21,648 bases of DNA, from NCBI GenBank assembly GCA_030639305.1, contig DAOWCY010000120.1, positions 1 through 21,648 of the forward strand, in the 5' to 3' direction. The notes under the pieces are model-generated. The model did not search any database, was not told the origin of the DNA, and worked only from the letters and a program-made list of their open reading frames with translations. The position numbers were made by a program, and so were the translations under genes. Source of the stretch: JAGLQA01 sp023135565. GTDB taxonomy: Bacteria > Acidobacteriota > Aminicenantia > UBA2199. Of this stretch, positions 1 through 7,155 are shown piece after piece (position 1 is the stretch's first letter; every line of letters begins with the position of its first letter).

Positions 1-19
1 AAAAAGCCCCTCAGTGCCA

Positions 20-36
20 CCCCTCTCGAAGAGGGG
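20..36. repeat. GC-rich hairpin at window edge
   Basis: CCCCTCT and AGAGGGG form perfect 7-base arms around CGA, followed on the plus strand by AATTTT. It could be a weak terminator for a gene to the left of the window or one more of the intergenic palindromes seen throughout. I cannot decide, because the upstream gene is not visible. Apart from this and the following short repeats I see nothing in 1-203. Confidence 0.4.
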
Positions 37-89
37 AATTTTGGCTTCTCGGTCATCAAAAGCCCTTCTCCTTTGTTTCTTGCTTTTTT

Positions 90-152
90 CTTCGTGCGCT
101 TCGTGAACTTCGTGGTTTAATGCTTTTGCTTTTTCTCTGTGCCCTCTGTGGC
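90..152. repeat. Short direct repeats of the CTTCGTG / CTCTGTG type
   Basis: Three spaced copies of CTTCGTG lie at 90-115 and two copies of CTCTGTG at 134-152, each about 9-10 bases apart. A related pair, CTTCGTGCCCTTCGCGG, occurs at 15353-15369 after the cytochrome gene. The regular spacing and the dispersal to two intergenic sites mark a simple dispersed repeat rather than coding sequence. Confidence 0.5.
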
Positions 153-189
153 TATAGTAATTTCATGGCAGGCAAGAATCGATGCTGCT

Positions 190-207
190 TGCCGCGAAGC
201 GGCTTAT
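190..207. repeat. TGCCGCGAAGCGGCTTAT palindromic repeat, copy 1
   Basis: An 18-base palindromic repeat, identical at 9555-9572. GCCGC and GCGGC arms surround GAA. It overlaps the last codons of the epimerase gene, and the TAA stop of that gene (complement of 204-206) lies inside the repeat. A variant with GCTGCGC instead of GCTTCGC occurs within the large composite repeats at 18567 and 21544. Confidence 0.6.
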
Positions 208-1271
208 CGCTCCCCCGTGCGCACGGGGTAAAATTCCTTGTACCAGGACACAAACGCTTCGACTCCCTTCTCTATAGGTGTGTTGGGCCTGTAACCGAAA
301 TCCTCCTCTAAAGCGGAACAATCCGCCCAGGTAGCAGGCACATCACCCGGCTGCATGGGCAGCATGTTCTTCTGCGCTTCCCGGCCCGTAAATTTTTCGA
401 TGGTCTCGATAAAATCCAGCAGCAGCACCGGGCTGCTATTGCCGATGTTGTAAACTTTATAAGGCGCCGGGCTGGTGGAAGGATCGGGGTTCTGCCCCTG
501 CCAGTTCCCGTTTTCCTGCGCCGGGTGGTCGATGGTTTTGATGATACCGGCGGCGATGTCGTCTATGTACGTGAAATCCCGTTTCATGTTGCCATGGTTG
601 TAAACGTCGATAGGACTGCCTTGCAGGATGCTCTTGACAAACTTAAAAATAGCCATGTCGGGCCTGCCCCAGGGACCATATACGGTAAAAAATCGCAGCC
701 CGGTGGTGGGCAGCCGGTAAAGATAACTATAGGTGTGGGCCATTAGCTCGGTGCTCTTTTTAGTGGCTGCATAAAGACTGATGGGATGATCCACATTGTG
801 CCGGGTGGAAAAAGGCATCTCTTCATTAAGCCCGTAAACAGAAGAACTGCTGGCGTAAACAAGGCTCTTGACCCCGAAATGGCGGCAGGCTTCCAGGATG
901 TTCATAAACCCCAGGATGTTGCTGTTTATGTATGCGAAAGGATTCTCTAAAGAATACCTGACACCGGCCTGGGCGGCCAAATGACAGACTTTGTCGAATC
1001 GCTCCCGCTCGAATAATTTGAAAAGATTCTCCCTGTCTTCCAGGTGCGATTTCATAAATCTATAATTCGCAAATTTTGTGCTCTGCACAAGGTGGTTGTT
1101 TTTTATTTTATCTTTCTCTATGCCGCATTCCGCCAAACGGCCATATTTCAAATTTACGTCATAATAGTCGTTGATGTTGTCTAAACCGACAGCTTCGTCG
1201 CCTCTTTCAAGCAGGCGCTTCACTGTGAAAAAACCGATAAACCCGGCTGTTCCCGTTACTAATATTTTCAA
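204..1271 (-). CDS. NAD-dependent UDP-sugar epimerase (CapI-like UDP-glucuronate 4-epimerase)
   Basis: A 355-residue extended short-chain dehydrogenase predicted to interconvert UDP-hexuronates or UDP-hexoses for surface polysaccharide. The N terminus has the NAD-binding motif TGTAGFIG, followed by LDNINDYYD, HLAAQAGVRYS, the SSSSVYG segment, and the YAATK catalytic Tyr/Lys with an upstream Ser. RFFTVYGPWGRPDMA and RDFTYIDD are typical of the CapI/GlcA 4-epimerase group. I chose a TTG start at 1271 because AAGGAG lies 7 bases upstream (complement of 1279-1284) and the next residues are KILVTGTAGFIG. A longer reading frame up to 1385 only translates repeat DNA. The last residues and the stop come from a palindromic repeat. 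It probably belongs with the two sugar genes upstream, although a repeat separates them. The exact substrate is not provable here. Confidence 0.85.
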   Translation of the reverse strand: MKILVTGTAGFIGFFTVKRLLERGDEAVGLDNINDYYDVNLKYGRLAECGIEKDKIKNNHLVQSTKFANYRFMKSHLEDRENLFKLFERERFDKVCHLAAQAGVRYSLENPFAYINSNILGFMNILEACRHFGVKSLVYASSSSVYGLNEEMPFSTRHNVDHPISLYAATKKSTELMAHTYSYLYRLPTTGLRFFTVYGPWGRPDMAIFKFVKSILQGSPIDVYNHGNMKRDFTYIDDIAAGIIKTIDHPAQENGNWQGQNPDPSTSPAPYKVYNIGNSSPVLLLDFIETIEKFTGREAQKNMLPMQPGDVPATWADCSALEEDFGYRPNTPIEKGVEAFVSWYKEFYPVRTGER

Positions 1272-1332
1272 TTTAATACTCCTTGTGGCCCGATGGGCAG
1301 TTTTCAGCAGGCTCTCGTCGAACTCTGACGGT

Positions 1333-1432
1333 CTTGCCTCCGGCGGCCCCACCACGTGGGGAGGGTAGTCCCTGCCGGGGGCCAAACTTTTGTAAAAGTT
1401 TGATCAAAACTTTTGATTATTGAGAATCAAAA
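1333..1432. repeat. Composite intergenic repeat (family A), copy 1
   Basis: Begins CTTGCCTCCGGCGGCCCCAC, continues through CCACGTGGGGAGGG and CCTGCCGGGGGCCAAAC, then has alternating AAACTTTT/AAAAGTTT/AAAACTTTT arms and an ATTATTGAGAATCAAA tail. The same order of blocks recurs at 16900, 18567 and 21544. It fills the gap between the acetyltransferase and epimerase genes. A further GC-rich palindromic fragment (about 1440-1467) follows up to the acetyltransferase stop. Confidence 0.8.
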
Positions 1433-1477
1433 GCGTCACCTTGCCGCGCCGCACCCCCGGAGGCGAATCAAAAAAAA

Positions 1478-2077
1478 TCAATAATTTTCTATGGTTAAGT
1501 TTTTTTTCCGGTAGCGGCGCTCACATTTGCCGCACACCGTCGTATCCCCGGATGCGCCGTCTATACCGAGATCGAGCTTAACACCGCAAGCGCACATCCA
1601 ACCCGCCAACCTGGCAGGATTACCTAACACTAAACCATAATCGGGCACATCTTTGGTCACCACCGCCCCAGCGCCCACAAAAGCATAACAACCTATCGTA
1701 ATACCGCAAACGATAGTAGAATTAGCTCCTAAAGAAGCGCTCTTTTTAACTAATGTCTTGACATAAAACTGCGATCCCCGCTGGGGAAACTCGCTCCTGG
1801 GATTCAGGACATTGGTGAAAACCATGGCAGGCCCGCAAAACACATAATCCTCTAATTCAACGCCTTCATATATAGATACATTATTCTGGATCTTGACAAA
1901 ATTACCGATCTTAACATTATTGCCGACATTGACATTCTGACCGAGACTGCACTTCTCCCCGATCCTGACCCCACCCTGCACATGGGAAAAATGCCAGACC
2001 TTAGTGCCGGCACCGATCTCCACGTTATGATCCACATAACTGCTCTCATGAATAAAATAATCTTTCTTATCCGGCAC
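1478..2077 (-). CDS. WbpD/WlbB-like N-acetyltransferase (left-handed beta-helix)
   Basis: A 199-residue hexapeptide-repeat acyltransferase. It probably N-acetylates the 3-amino group of a UDP-2-acetamido-3-amino-2,3-dideoxy-glucuronate on the way to diacetamido-uronic acids of O-antigen. Imperfect [LIV]-G-X4 repeats run from about residue 18 to 155 (VEIGAGTKVWHFSHV, IGEKCSLGQNVNVG, IGNFVKIQNNVSIYEGV, LGANSTIVCGITIG, FVGAGAVVTKDVPDYGLVLGNPAR). HFSHV and NNVSIYEGVELEDYVFCGP are characteristic of the WbpD/WlbB group. The C terminus carries two Cys pairs (CAC and CGKC) resembling a zinc ribbon, common in this subfamily. The start is GTG at 2077, with GAGGAG about 6 bases upstream. It overlaps the preceding dehydrogenase gene by 11 bases, so translational coupling is likely. 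Confidence 0.88.
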   Translation of the reverse strand: MPDKKDYFIHESSYVDHNVEIGAGTKVWHFSHVQGGVRIGEKCSLGQNVNVGNNVKIGNFVKIQNNVSIYEGVELEDYVFCGPAMVFTNVLNPRSEFPQRGSQFYVKTLVKKSASLGANSTIVCGITIGCYAFVGAGAVVTKDVPDYGLVLGNPARLAGWMCACGVKLDLGIDGASGDTTVCGKCERRYRKKNLTIENY

Positions 2078-3047
2078 GATTTGCTCCTCTTAACGAAGCC
2101 TGGGCCCGCTCCAGTATTTCCAACACCCGCAGCCCTTCTTTTCCGTCTGTTTTAGGCGTGCCGCGCGTCTCCATACAAGCCGCGAAATGGAGCAACTCCT
2201 CTTTTAAAGGCTCCTTTTTCTCAAAATCCACGATATAAGACTCGGCTTTGTGAGCCACCGGGATATTTTGCCCGTCAAACTCGATCTTATGGGGATAAAA
2301 CTTTAATTTGTCTTCGCTTACATCATCGAATACAGCCATCTTTTTACTGCCTACCACCACCAATTTCTGCTCTTTGAAGGGATGCAGCCAACTGACAAAA
2401 ATATGACTCTTCACGCCATTGGCAAATTCTAAGCTGGTTAAAGTGGTATCGTAAATTCCCCGGTTCACATAAGCCCCGCCATGGGCTTTTACCAGCAGCG
2501 CTTCCGCCCCATCCAGGAGCATGAGCAGCAGCGAAATATCATGGGGCGCAAAACTCCACAACACATTCTCCTCTGTCCTCAATTTGCCGATATTTAAACG
2601 GTTGGAATAAATGTAACGAATCTCACCCAATTCACCGGCGTCTACCAACTCCTTCAACTTAATCACCGCCGGGTGATACTGGAGAATATGCCCCACCATC
2701 AATATGCGCTCCTCTTTTCGAGCAATGGCCTGCAATTCTTTCCCCTCTTTTACAGTTAAAGCAAGGGGTTTTTCTACCAGCACATCCTTGCCCGCCGACA
2801 AGTATCTCCGGGTCAGGTCGAAATGTTGGGCTGCCGGTGCGGCAATTACAACCCCCTTTACCCCGGGATCATTCAAAATATCGGTCTCCGCCGCGGTATA
2901 GCGAACATAAGGAAACTCCTTCTTGCGCAATTCGGCTATTTCCGGCGCAGGCTCTAAAACAGAATGGAGAAATCCTAAGTTCTCCAGGTTCTTCAGGTGG
3001 TTCTTGCCCCAGTTGCCCGCGCCGATTAAAACGATTTTTTTGTTCAT
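2067..3047 (-). CDS. WlbA/WbpB-like Gfo/Idh/MocA sugar-nucleotide dehydrogenase
   Basis: A 326-residue NAD-dependent oxidoreductase, likely the UDP-GlcNAcA 3-dehydrogenase acting before amination and before the acetyltransferase encoded next. Residues 3-20 hold the Rossmann motif KIVLIGAGNWGKNHLKNL; VEKPLA follows near residue 90. VGHILQYHPAV, SNRLNIGKLRTEENVLWSFAPHDIS and a C-terminal beta-sheet domain match the WlbA/WbpB group as I know it. The start is ATG at 3047, supported by GAGG 7-8 bases upstream. A longer frame from 3101 adds residues that do not fit the family. A sigma-70-like promoter lies directly upstream. The partner aminotransferase (WbpE type) and UDP-GlcNAc 6-dehydrogenase (WbpA type) are not in the window. 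Confidence 0.87.
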   Translation of the reverse strand: MNKKIVLIGAGNWGKNHLKNLENLGFLHSVLEPAPEIAELRKKEFPYVRYTAAETDILNDPGVKGVVIAAPAAQHFDLTRRYLSAGKDVLVEKPLALTVKEGKELQAIARKEERILMVGHILQYHPAVIKLKELVDAGELGEIRYIYSNRLNIGKLRTEENVLWSFAPHDISLLLMLLDGAEALLVKAHGGAYVNRGIYDTTLTSLEFANGVKSHIFVSWLHPFKEQKLVVVGSKKMAVFDDVSEDKLKFYPHKIEFDGQNIPVAHKAESYIVDFEKKEPLKEELLHFAACMETRGTPKTDGKEGLRVLEILERAQASLRGANRAG

Positions 3048-3063
3048 GATTAGTCCTCGATGA

Positions 3064-3092
3064 AGTATATCATTTTGTCGCAAATTTATCAA
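3064..3092 (-). promoter_or_regulatory. Sigma-70-like promoter of the sugar operon
   Basis: On the minus strand TTGATA (complement of 3087-3092) is separated by 17 bases from TATACT (complement of 3064-3069). Transcription would start near 3057, giving a leader of only about 10 bases that contains the GAGG ribosome site before the ATG at 3047. Confidence 0.65.
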
Positions 3093-3144
3093 ATTCCGCA
3101 AATAAGTTTAATTTTCTTGATATTTTCCCCGAAATTGCAAACTA

Positions 3145-3163
3145 TTTCTCAAGTATTGAGAAA
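3145..3163. promoter_or_regulatory. Inverted repeat upstream of the rplM promoter
   Basis: TTTCTCAA and TTGAGAAA are perfect 8-base arms around GTA, and the symmetry continues imperfectly into CTAT/ATAG. The dyad ends 5 bases before the TTGACA of the rplM promoter, a position suited to a transcription-factor operator. No regulator is known from the window. Confidence 0.5.
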
Positions 3164-3168
3164 ATAGC

Positions 3169-3197
3169 TTGACAAATCTTCAAAAGTATTATAAATT
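3169..3197 (+). promoter_or_regulatory. Promoter of the rplM-rpsI-rpsB-tsf-pyrH-frr operon
   Basis: A perfect TTGACA at 3169-3174 is followed by an AT-rich -10 region. TATAAA at 3190-3195 gives a 15-base spacer; TAAATT at 3192-3197 gives the usual 17. The leader before rplM is about 15 bases. Confidence 0.65.
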
Positions 3198-3218
3198 ATC
3201 CTTTTCACGAGGTAAGAA

Positions 3219-3665
3219 ATGAAACTGAATAAAAGCAATAAGACTTTTTTGCCACAAAAAAGTTTGATCGAAAGAAAATGGTGGCTCATTAATGCGGACG
3301 GAAAAGTCCTGGGCAGAATGGCCACAAGAATCGCCGATGTATTAAGAGGAAAAGATAAACCCCAATATACACCTTTTTTTGACAGCGGGGATTTCATCGT
3401 CGTCGTTAATGCCGAGAAACTAAAACTCACCGGCAGCAAAGAGACGCAAAAGAAGTACTATCGGCATTCCGGCTATATGGGTGGAATGAAAGAGACATCC
3501 TATGAAAGAATGATCGCCACTCACCCTGAAAGAGTATTGTTACATGCCGTAAAAGGGATGCTGCCTAAAAACAAACTGAACAGGAAAATTCTAAAAAAAC
3601 TGAAAGTATACGCCGGGCCTGAGCACAAACATAAAGCGCAGAGTCCCGAAATTTTAGAAATATAA
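3219..3665 (+). CDS. rplM: 50S ribosomal protein L13
   Basis: A 148-residue ribosomal protein L13, an early-assembly protein of the large subunit. Recognised by KWWLINADGKVLGRMATRIADVL, the segment GDFIVVVNAEKL, KKYYRHSGYMGG and the HAVKGMLPKNKLN block, in the family order and with near-normal length. A lysine-rich stretch of about 17 residues precedes the conserved WWLINA block. The ATG at 3219 has GAGG about 8 bases upstream. It opens a six-gene operon and is followed by rpsI after 12 bases, the standard rplM-rpsI pairing. Confidence 0.97.
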   Translation: MKLNKSNKTFLPQKSLIERKWWLINADGKVLGRMATRIADVLRGKDKPQYTPFFDSGDFIVVVNAEKLKLTGSKETQKKYYRHSGYMGGMKETSYERMIATHPERVLLHAVKGMLPKNKLNRKILKKLKVYAGPEHKHKAQSPEILEI

Positions 3666-3677
3666 AGGAGGAAAAGT

Positions 3678-4082
3678 TTGAGCATAGTTCAATATTATGG
3701 AACCGGCAGAAGGAAGACAAGTATTGCCAGAGTATATTTAAGACCCGGTAAGGGTGACTTTAAATTAGTTGTCAATAAGAGAAAGAGGAGCTTCGATGAT
3801 TATTTTCCCCTGAAGATTCATAAAATAACCATCAACAAACCTCTTGCCATAACCAACACCAAAGAAAATTTCGATATTTTCATTAATGTGATCGGCGGCG
3901 GCATTTCAGCCCAAACAGACGCCATCAAATTGGGATTATCAAGAGCGCTCTTAGAGTATAACTCGGAACTGCGGTCGGCTTTAAAAAAAGCCGGGCTTCT
4001 CACCAGGGATGCGAGAGAAAAAGAGAGGAAGAAATATGGACTCCTCAAAGCAAGAAAAGCATCCCAGTACCACAAGAGATAA
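3678..4082 (+). CDS. rpsI: 30S ribosomal protein S9
   Basis: A 134-residue ribosomal protein S9. YYGTGRRKTSIARVYLRPG at the N terminus, INVIGGGISAQTDAIKLGLSRAL in the middle and a basic tail ending in SQYHKR are diagnostic; the tail normally reaches the P-site tRNA, where the usual ending is SKR rather than HKR. The start is TTG at 3678, supported by AAGGAGG 6 bases upstream; no better start exists. The stop codon overlaps the ribosome site of rpsB, so translation of the two is probably linked. Confidence 0.96.
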   Translation: MSIVQYYGTGRRKTSIARVYLRPGKGDFKLVVNKRKRSFDDYFPLKIHKITINKPLAITNTKENFDIFINVIGGGISAQTDAIKLGLSRALLEYNSELRSALKKAGLLTRDAREKERKKYGLLKARKASQYHKR

Positions 4083-4092
4083 GGAGGAGCAA

Positions 4093-5034
4093 ATGGTCTC
4101 AGTTAACATGCGTGAAATGTTGGAAGCCGGAGTTCATTTTGGTCACCAGGTAAGAAAATGGAACCCCAAAATGAAACCGTACATTTATGGAAAGAAGAAC
4201 GGCATATATATCATCAATTTACAAACATCGATAGAGCTGTTTAAACAAGCCTTGACCTTCATCAGCGAAGTAGTGGCCTCCGGGGAAGAAGCCCTTATCG
4301 TAGGCACCAAAAAACAAGCCCAATCGATCATTACCGAAATTTCTGAAGAAACCGGTATGCATTATGTAAATAAAAGATGGTTAGGCGGTCTCCTTACCAA
4401 TTTCCCCATGATAAAAAAGAGCATCGACAAACTGATCGATCTCGATGAAATGAAAAAAGACGGCAGGTGGGAAGTTAAATCCAAAAAAGAGCAGTCGAAA
4501 CTCGAGAAAATATACAAAAAACTCTATAAAAATTTATGGGGCATGAGGAACATAAAAAAACTTCCCGGTGTGGTCATCGTGATAGATTCTACTTTTGAAG
4601 AGATAGCCGTATTTGAAGCGAAAAAATTGGACATACCCATTGTGGGAATAGTCGATACCAATGCAGACCCGGAGGACATCAATTTTCCCGTACCGGGTAA
4701 TGATGACGCCATCAGGTCGATAAAATTATTCACTTCAAAGTTCGGTGAAGCAGTCATGTTGGGCATGGATAGAAGGATTTCCGACGCCCTGAACCAGGAA
4801 AAAATCGATGAAGCAGCAGTTGTAGAAGAAGCGGAAGCCGGAACGGCGGAAGAGCCGAAAGCCGAAGCGCCGCCGCAAGCTGCAGCAGCAGTAGAAGATC
4901 GTCCCATTGAAGAAGAAAAACAAATCGTCGCGGAAACAATCACCGCAGAAGAAGCAGTTGAAGTAAAAACACAGGAAGCAGAAGAGGCAATCGAAGAAGT
5001 TAAGGAAGAAGCCGAAGAAGAAAAAGGAGAGTAA
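4093..5034 (+). CDS. rpsB: 30S ribosomal protein S2 with long acidic tail
   Basis: A 313-residue ribosomal protein S2. The family core (about residues 1-235) shows MREMLEAGVHFGHQ, WNPKMKPYIYGKKNGIYIINL, VGTKKQAQ, RWLGGLLTN, VIDSTFEEIAVFEAKKL and IPIVGIVDTNADPE. About 75 further residues are very rich in Glu and Ala (for example EEAEAGTAEEPKAEAPPQ) and make the protein longer than the usual 230-260. The ATG at 4093 is chosen because AAGGAGGAG lies just upstream and the conserved MREML follows; an upstream in-frame ATG at 4009 lies inside rpsI. Only 1 base separates the stop from tsf. Confidence 0.96.
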   Translation: MVSVNMREMLEAGVHFGHQVRKWNPKMKPYIYGKKNGIYIINLQTSIELFKQALTFISEVVASGEEALIVGTKKQAQSIITEISEETGMHYVNKRWLGGLLTNFPMIKKSIDKLIDLDEMKKDGRWEVKSKKEQSKLEKIYKKLYKNLWGMRNIKKLPGVVIVIDSTFEEIAVFEAKKLDIPIVGIVDTNADPEDINFPVPGNDDAIRSIKLFTSKFGEAVMLGMDRRISDALNQEKIDEAAVVEEAEAGTAEEPKAEAPPQAAAAVEDRPIEEEKQIVAETITAEEAVEVKTQEAEEAIEEVKEEAEEEKGE

Positions 5035-5035
5035 A

Positions 5036-5635
5036 ATGTCTGTGGATATGTCACTTGTAAAAAAATTAAGAGAAGAAACCGGTATCGGGATTCTCGAATG
5101 CAAAAAAGCGATTATGGAAGCGAATAACGAATTCGATAAAGCAGTTGAAATAATGAGAAAAAAAGGATTCGAAAAAGCAAAATCCAAAGCCTCGCGGGAA
5201 ACCAAACAAGGCTCCACCGGTTCTTACATTCACACCAACGGTAAAATCGGCGTTCTTTTAGAATTAGGATGTGAAACCGATTTCGTTGCCAAAAACGAAG
5301 ACTTTTTAGCGTTGATGAAAGACCTGACCATGCAGGTCGCAGCCATGGACCCCCAATATATCTCCCAGGAGCACATACCCGGAGAGATTATCGAGAAAGA
5401 GAAAGATATCTACCGCGAACAAATGAAAAGTTCGGGCAAGCCCGATAACATCATCGAAAAGATAGTGGAAGGTAAGCTCAAGAAGTACTACTCTGAAGTA
5501 TGTTTGGTTAACCAGGTTTTCTTTAAGGAAGACAAAACTACCATCGAAGACTTAATCACGGAAAAAATACACAAATTAGGTGAGAATATCATAGTAAAGA
5601 GATTTGTTCGCTATCAAGTAGGCGAAGAATTTTAA
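5036..5635 (+). CDS. tsf: Translation elongation factor Ts, short form
   Basis: A 199-residue EF-Ts, the guanine-nucleotide exchange factor of EF-Tu. The N-terminal UBA-like domain reads LVKKLREETGIGILECKKAI; the ETDFVAKNEDF motif that contacts EF-Tu follows near residue 80. The C-terminal segment is compact, giving about 200 residues against about 280 in E. coli, as in several other phyla with a single subdomain. An AAAGGAG ribosome site lies inside the end of rpsB. The stop is one base from the pyrH start, so the three genes are tightly coupled. Confidence 0.96.
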   Translation: MSVDMSLVKKLREETGIGILECKKAIMEANNEFDKAVEIMRKKGFEKAKSKASRETKQGSTGSYIHTNGKIGVLLELGCETDFVAKNEDFLALMKDLTMQVAAMDPQYISQEHIPGEIIEKEKDIYREQMKSSGKPDNIIEKIVEGKLKKYYSEVCLVNQVFFKEDKTTIEDLITEKIHKLGENIIVKRFVRYQVGEEF

Positions 5636-5636
5636 T

Positions 5637-6353
5637 ATGGATGAGGCTCCCTGTTACAAACGCATTCTCTTAAAATTAAGTGGAGAGGCATTAAAAGGGG
5701 AAAGCTCCTTCGGTATATCAGACCCCGTTATTAGCGAGATTGCCGCGGAAATAAAGCAAGCCCACGATTTAGGCGTGGAGATCGCCTTAGTGACAGGCGG
5801 CGGTAATTTTTTTCGCGGCGGCAGGAATAAAAACACCGGGCTCGATAGAGCTTCGGCGGACTATATGGGCATGCTGGCTACGGTCATAAACGGCATCGCG
5901 CTGCAAAACATCCTGGAACAAAAAGGTCTGAGCACCCGGTTAATCTCCGCCTTAGAGATAAAATCGGTAGCAGAACCTTTTATCAGGCGGAGAGTGCTGC
6001 GTCATTTAGAGAAGGGGCGGGTGGTCATTTTTTCCGCCGGCACAGGAAACCCCTTTTTCACTACCGACACAGCAGCCGCTTTACGGGCCATCGAGATAAA
6101 AGCCGACATTTTTTTAAAAGCCACTATGGTAGAAGGCGTATACGCCGACGACCCCAAAAAAGTAAAAAACCTGACTAAATTCGACAACATCAGCTATGCC
6201 CAGGTATTGGCCCGGGAGTTAAAAATAATAGACAGCACCGCCATCACGCTCTGTAAAGAGAACAACCTGCAAATAAAAATTTTTAACATCACCAAAAAAG
6301 GGAACATCGTAAAAGCTGTTACCGATAAGAATATCGGGACATTAATAAATTAA
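5637..6353 (+). CDS. pyrH: UMP kinase
   Basis: A 238-residue bacterial UMP kinase of the amino-acid kinase fold, converting UMP to UDP in the cytoplasm. RILLKLSGEALKG carries the phosphate-binding lysine. VTGGGNFFRGG, DYMGMLATVINGIALQ, GTGNPFFTTDTAAALRAIEI and KATMVEGVYADDPK are the expected nucleotide-binding and substrate-binding segments, followed by DSTAITLC near the C terminus. The ribosome site is weak (GGCGAAG) and the start lies 1 base after tsf, so it probably depends on coupling. The usual tsf-pyrH-frr order supports the call. Confidence 0.96.
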   Translation: MDEAPCYKRILLKLSGEALKGESSFGISDPVISEIAAEIKQAHDLGVEIALVTGGGNFFRGGRNKNTGLDRASADYMGMLATVINGIALQNILEQKGLSTRLISALEIKSVAEPFIRRRVLRHLEKGRVVIFSAGTGNPFFTTDTAAALRAIEIKADIFLKATMVEGVYADDPKKVKNLTKFDNISYAQVLARELKIIDSTAITLCKENNLQIKIFNITKKGNIVKAVTDKNIGTLIN

Positions 6354-6408
6354 GAGGAATAATGGAATGCAGGCATTATGGATTTTTATACAAAGTGAAA
6401 CCATTATC

Positions 6409-6419
6409 CCGGGAATATT
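6409..6419. repeat. CCGGGAATATT motif before frr (second copy 7076-7086)
   Basis: The 11-base CCGGGAATATT occurs 20 bases before the frr start and again at 7076-7086 after frr, each time preceded by an AAAC-ATT-like stretch. A similar inverted form, AATATTTCCCGG, lies at 14172-14183. Function unknown; possibly a small dispersed repeat. Confidence 0.35.
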
Positions 6420-6438
6420 GGCCTAAAGGAGTAAAAGA

Positions 6439-6996
6439 ATGTTAAAAGAAACCATCGAGGAAGTAAAAGAAAAATTAAAAAAAATTGTCGCAGATTTTAG
6501 TATAGAAACCGCCAAATTCCGTACAGGCAGAGCTACAGTTTCGATCCTTGACGGCATCAATGTGGACTACTACGGTACTCCTACCCCTATAAACCAGACA
6601 GCTACAGTATCTATCCCTGACGCTAACCTGATCCAGATCCAGCCCTGGGACCCTGCCATTATAAACGAAATCGAAAAAGCCATCCGCAATTCTAGCGTCG
6701 AGATAAATCCTGTATCCGACGGCAAAGTGATCAGGCTTCCTGTTCCTCCTCTCGATGAGCAGCGCCGCTTAGAGATCATCAAGACCCTGAAGAAGTACAC
6801 TGAAGAGAGAAAAACCGTTGCCCGTAATGTCAGGCGGGAATACCGGGATTTTGCCAAACAGTTGAAGGATGACAAAGATATCTCCGAAGATGAAGAGAAA
6901 CGGTTTAACGATGATTTGCAAAAACTTATCGACGCCAACATCAAAACTCTCGATGAAGTAGAAAAAGAGAAAGAGAAACACATCCTCGAAGACTAA
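6439..6996 (+). CDS. frr: Ribosome recycling factor
   Basis: A 185-residue ribosome recycling factor, which splits post-termination ribosomes together with EF-G. Recognised by FRTGRATVSILDGINVDYYGTPTPINQTATVSIPD, IQPWD, EINPVSDGKVIRLPVPPLDEQRR and the long helical C terminus (YTEERKTVARNVRREYRDFAKQL...). The ATG has AAAGGAG about 8 bases upstream. Unlike the other operon members it is separated from its predecessor by 85 bases. No uppS/cdsA/dxr follows, although these often do in other genomes. Confidence 0.97.
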   Translation: MLKETIEEVKEKLKKIVADFSIETAKFRTGRATVSILDGINVDYYGTPTPINQTATVSIPDANLIQIQPWDPAIINEIEKAIRNSSVEINPVSDGKVIRLPVPPLDEQRRLEIIKTLKKYTEERKTVARNVRREYRDFAKQLKDDKDISEDEEKRFNDDLQKLIDANIKTLDEVEKEKEKHILED

Positions 6997-7088
6997 TATA
7001 AGTAATGAATTATGAATGATGAGGGGTTAAAGGAGCGGCCTTGATAACAGCGCATATCGAATAGCAAACATTCTACCGGGAATATTCA

Positions 7089-7113
7089 TTTTTGCCACGG
7101 GCTGTGGCAAAAA
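7089..7113. repeat. Perfect inverted repeat between frr and the next gene
   Basis: TTTTTGCCAC and GTGGCAAAAA are perfect 10-base arms around GGGCT. T tracts lie on the 5' side and A tracts on the 3' side, the opposite of a Rho-independent terminator. It may still end the translation operon through a Rho-type mechanism or be a protein-binding site. Confidence 0.5.
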
Positions 7114-7119
7114 ACGCTC

Positions 7120-7148
7120 TTGATTTATTTTGTTAGATTTGCTATTGT
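7120..7148 (+). promoter_or_regulatory. Possible promoter giving a leaderless transcript
   Basis: TTGATT at 7120-7125, a 17-base spacer, then TATTGT at 7143-7148. The ATG at 7156 begins 8 bases after the -10 box and lacks a ribosome-binding sequence, so transcription could begin almost at the start codon. Both hexamers match consensus at only four of six bases. Confidence 0.35.
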
Positions 7149-7155
7149 TAAACTT

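Noticed and set aside
1272..1385. N-terminal extension of the epimerase
   Set aside because: Translates family A repeat DNA; the TTG at 1271 has a good ribosome site and starts the conserved Rossmann strand.
4524..5217. Two minus-strand frames of 160-176 codons
   Set aside because: Serine/phenylalanine-rich shadows of the Glu/Ala-rich rpsB tail and tsf.
7089..7113. Rho-independent terminator after frr
   Set aside because: The arms are perfect, but T tracts are on the 5' side and A tracts on the 3' side for both strands, so no U tail follows the stem.
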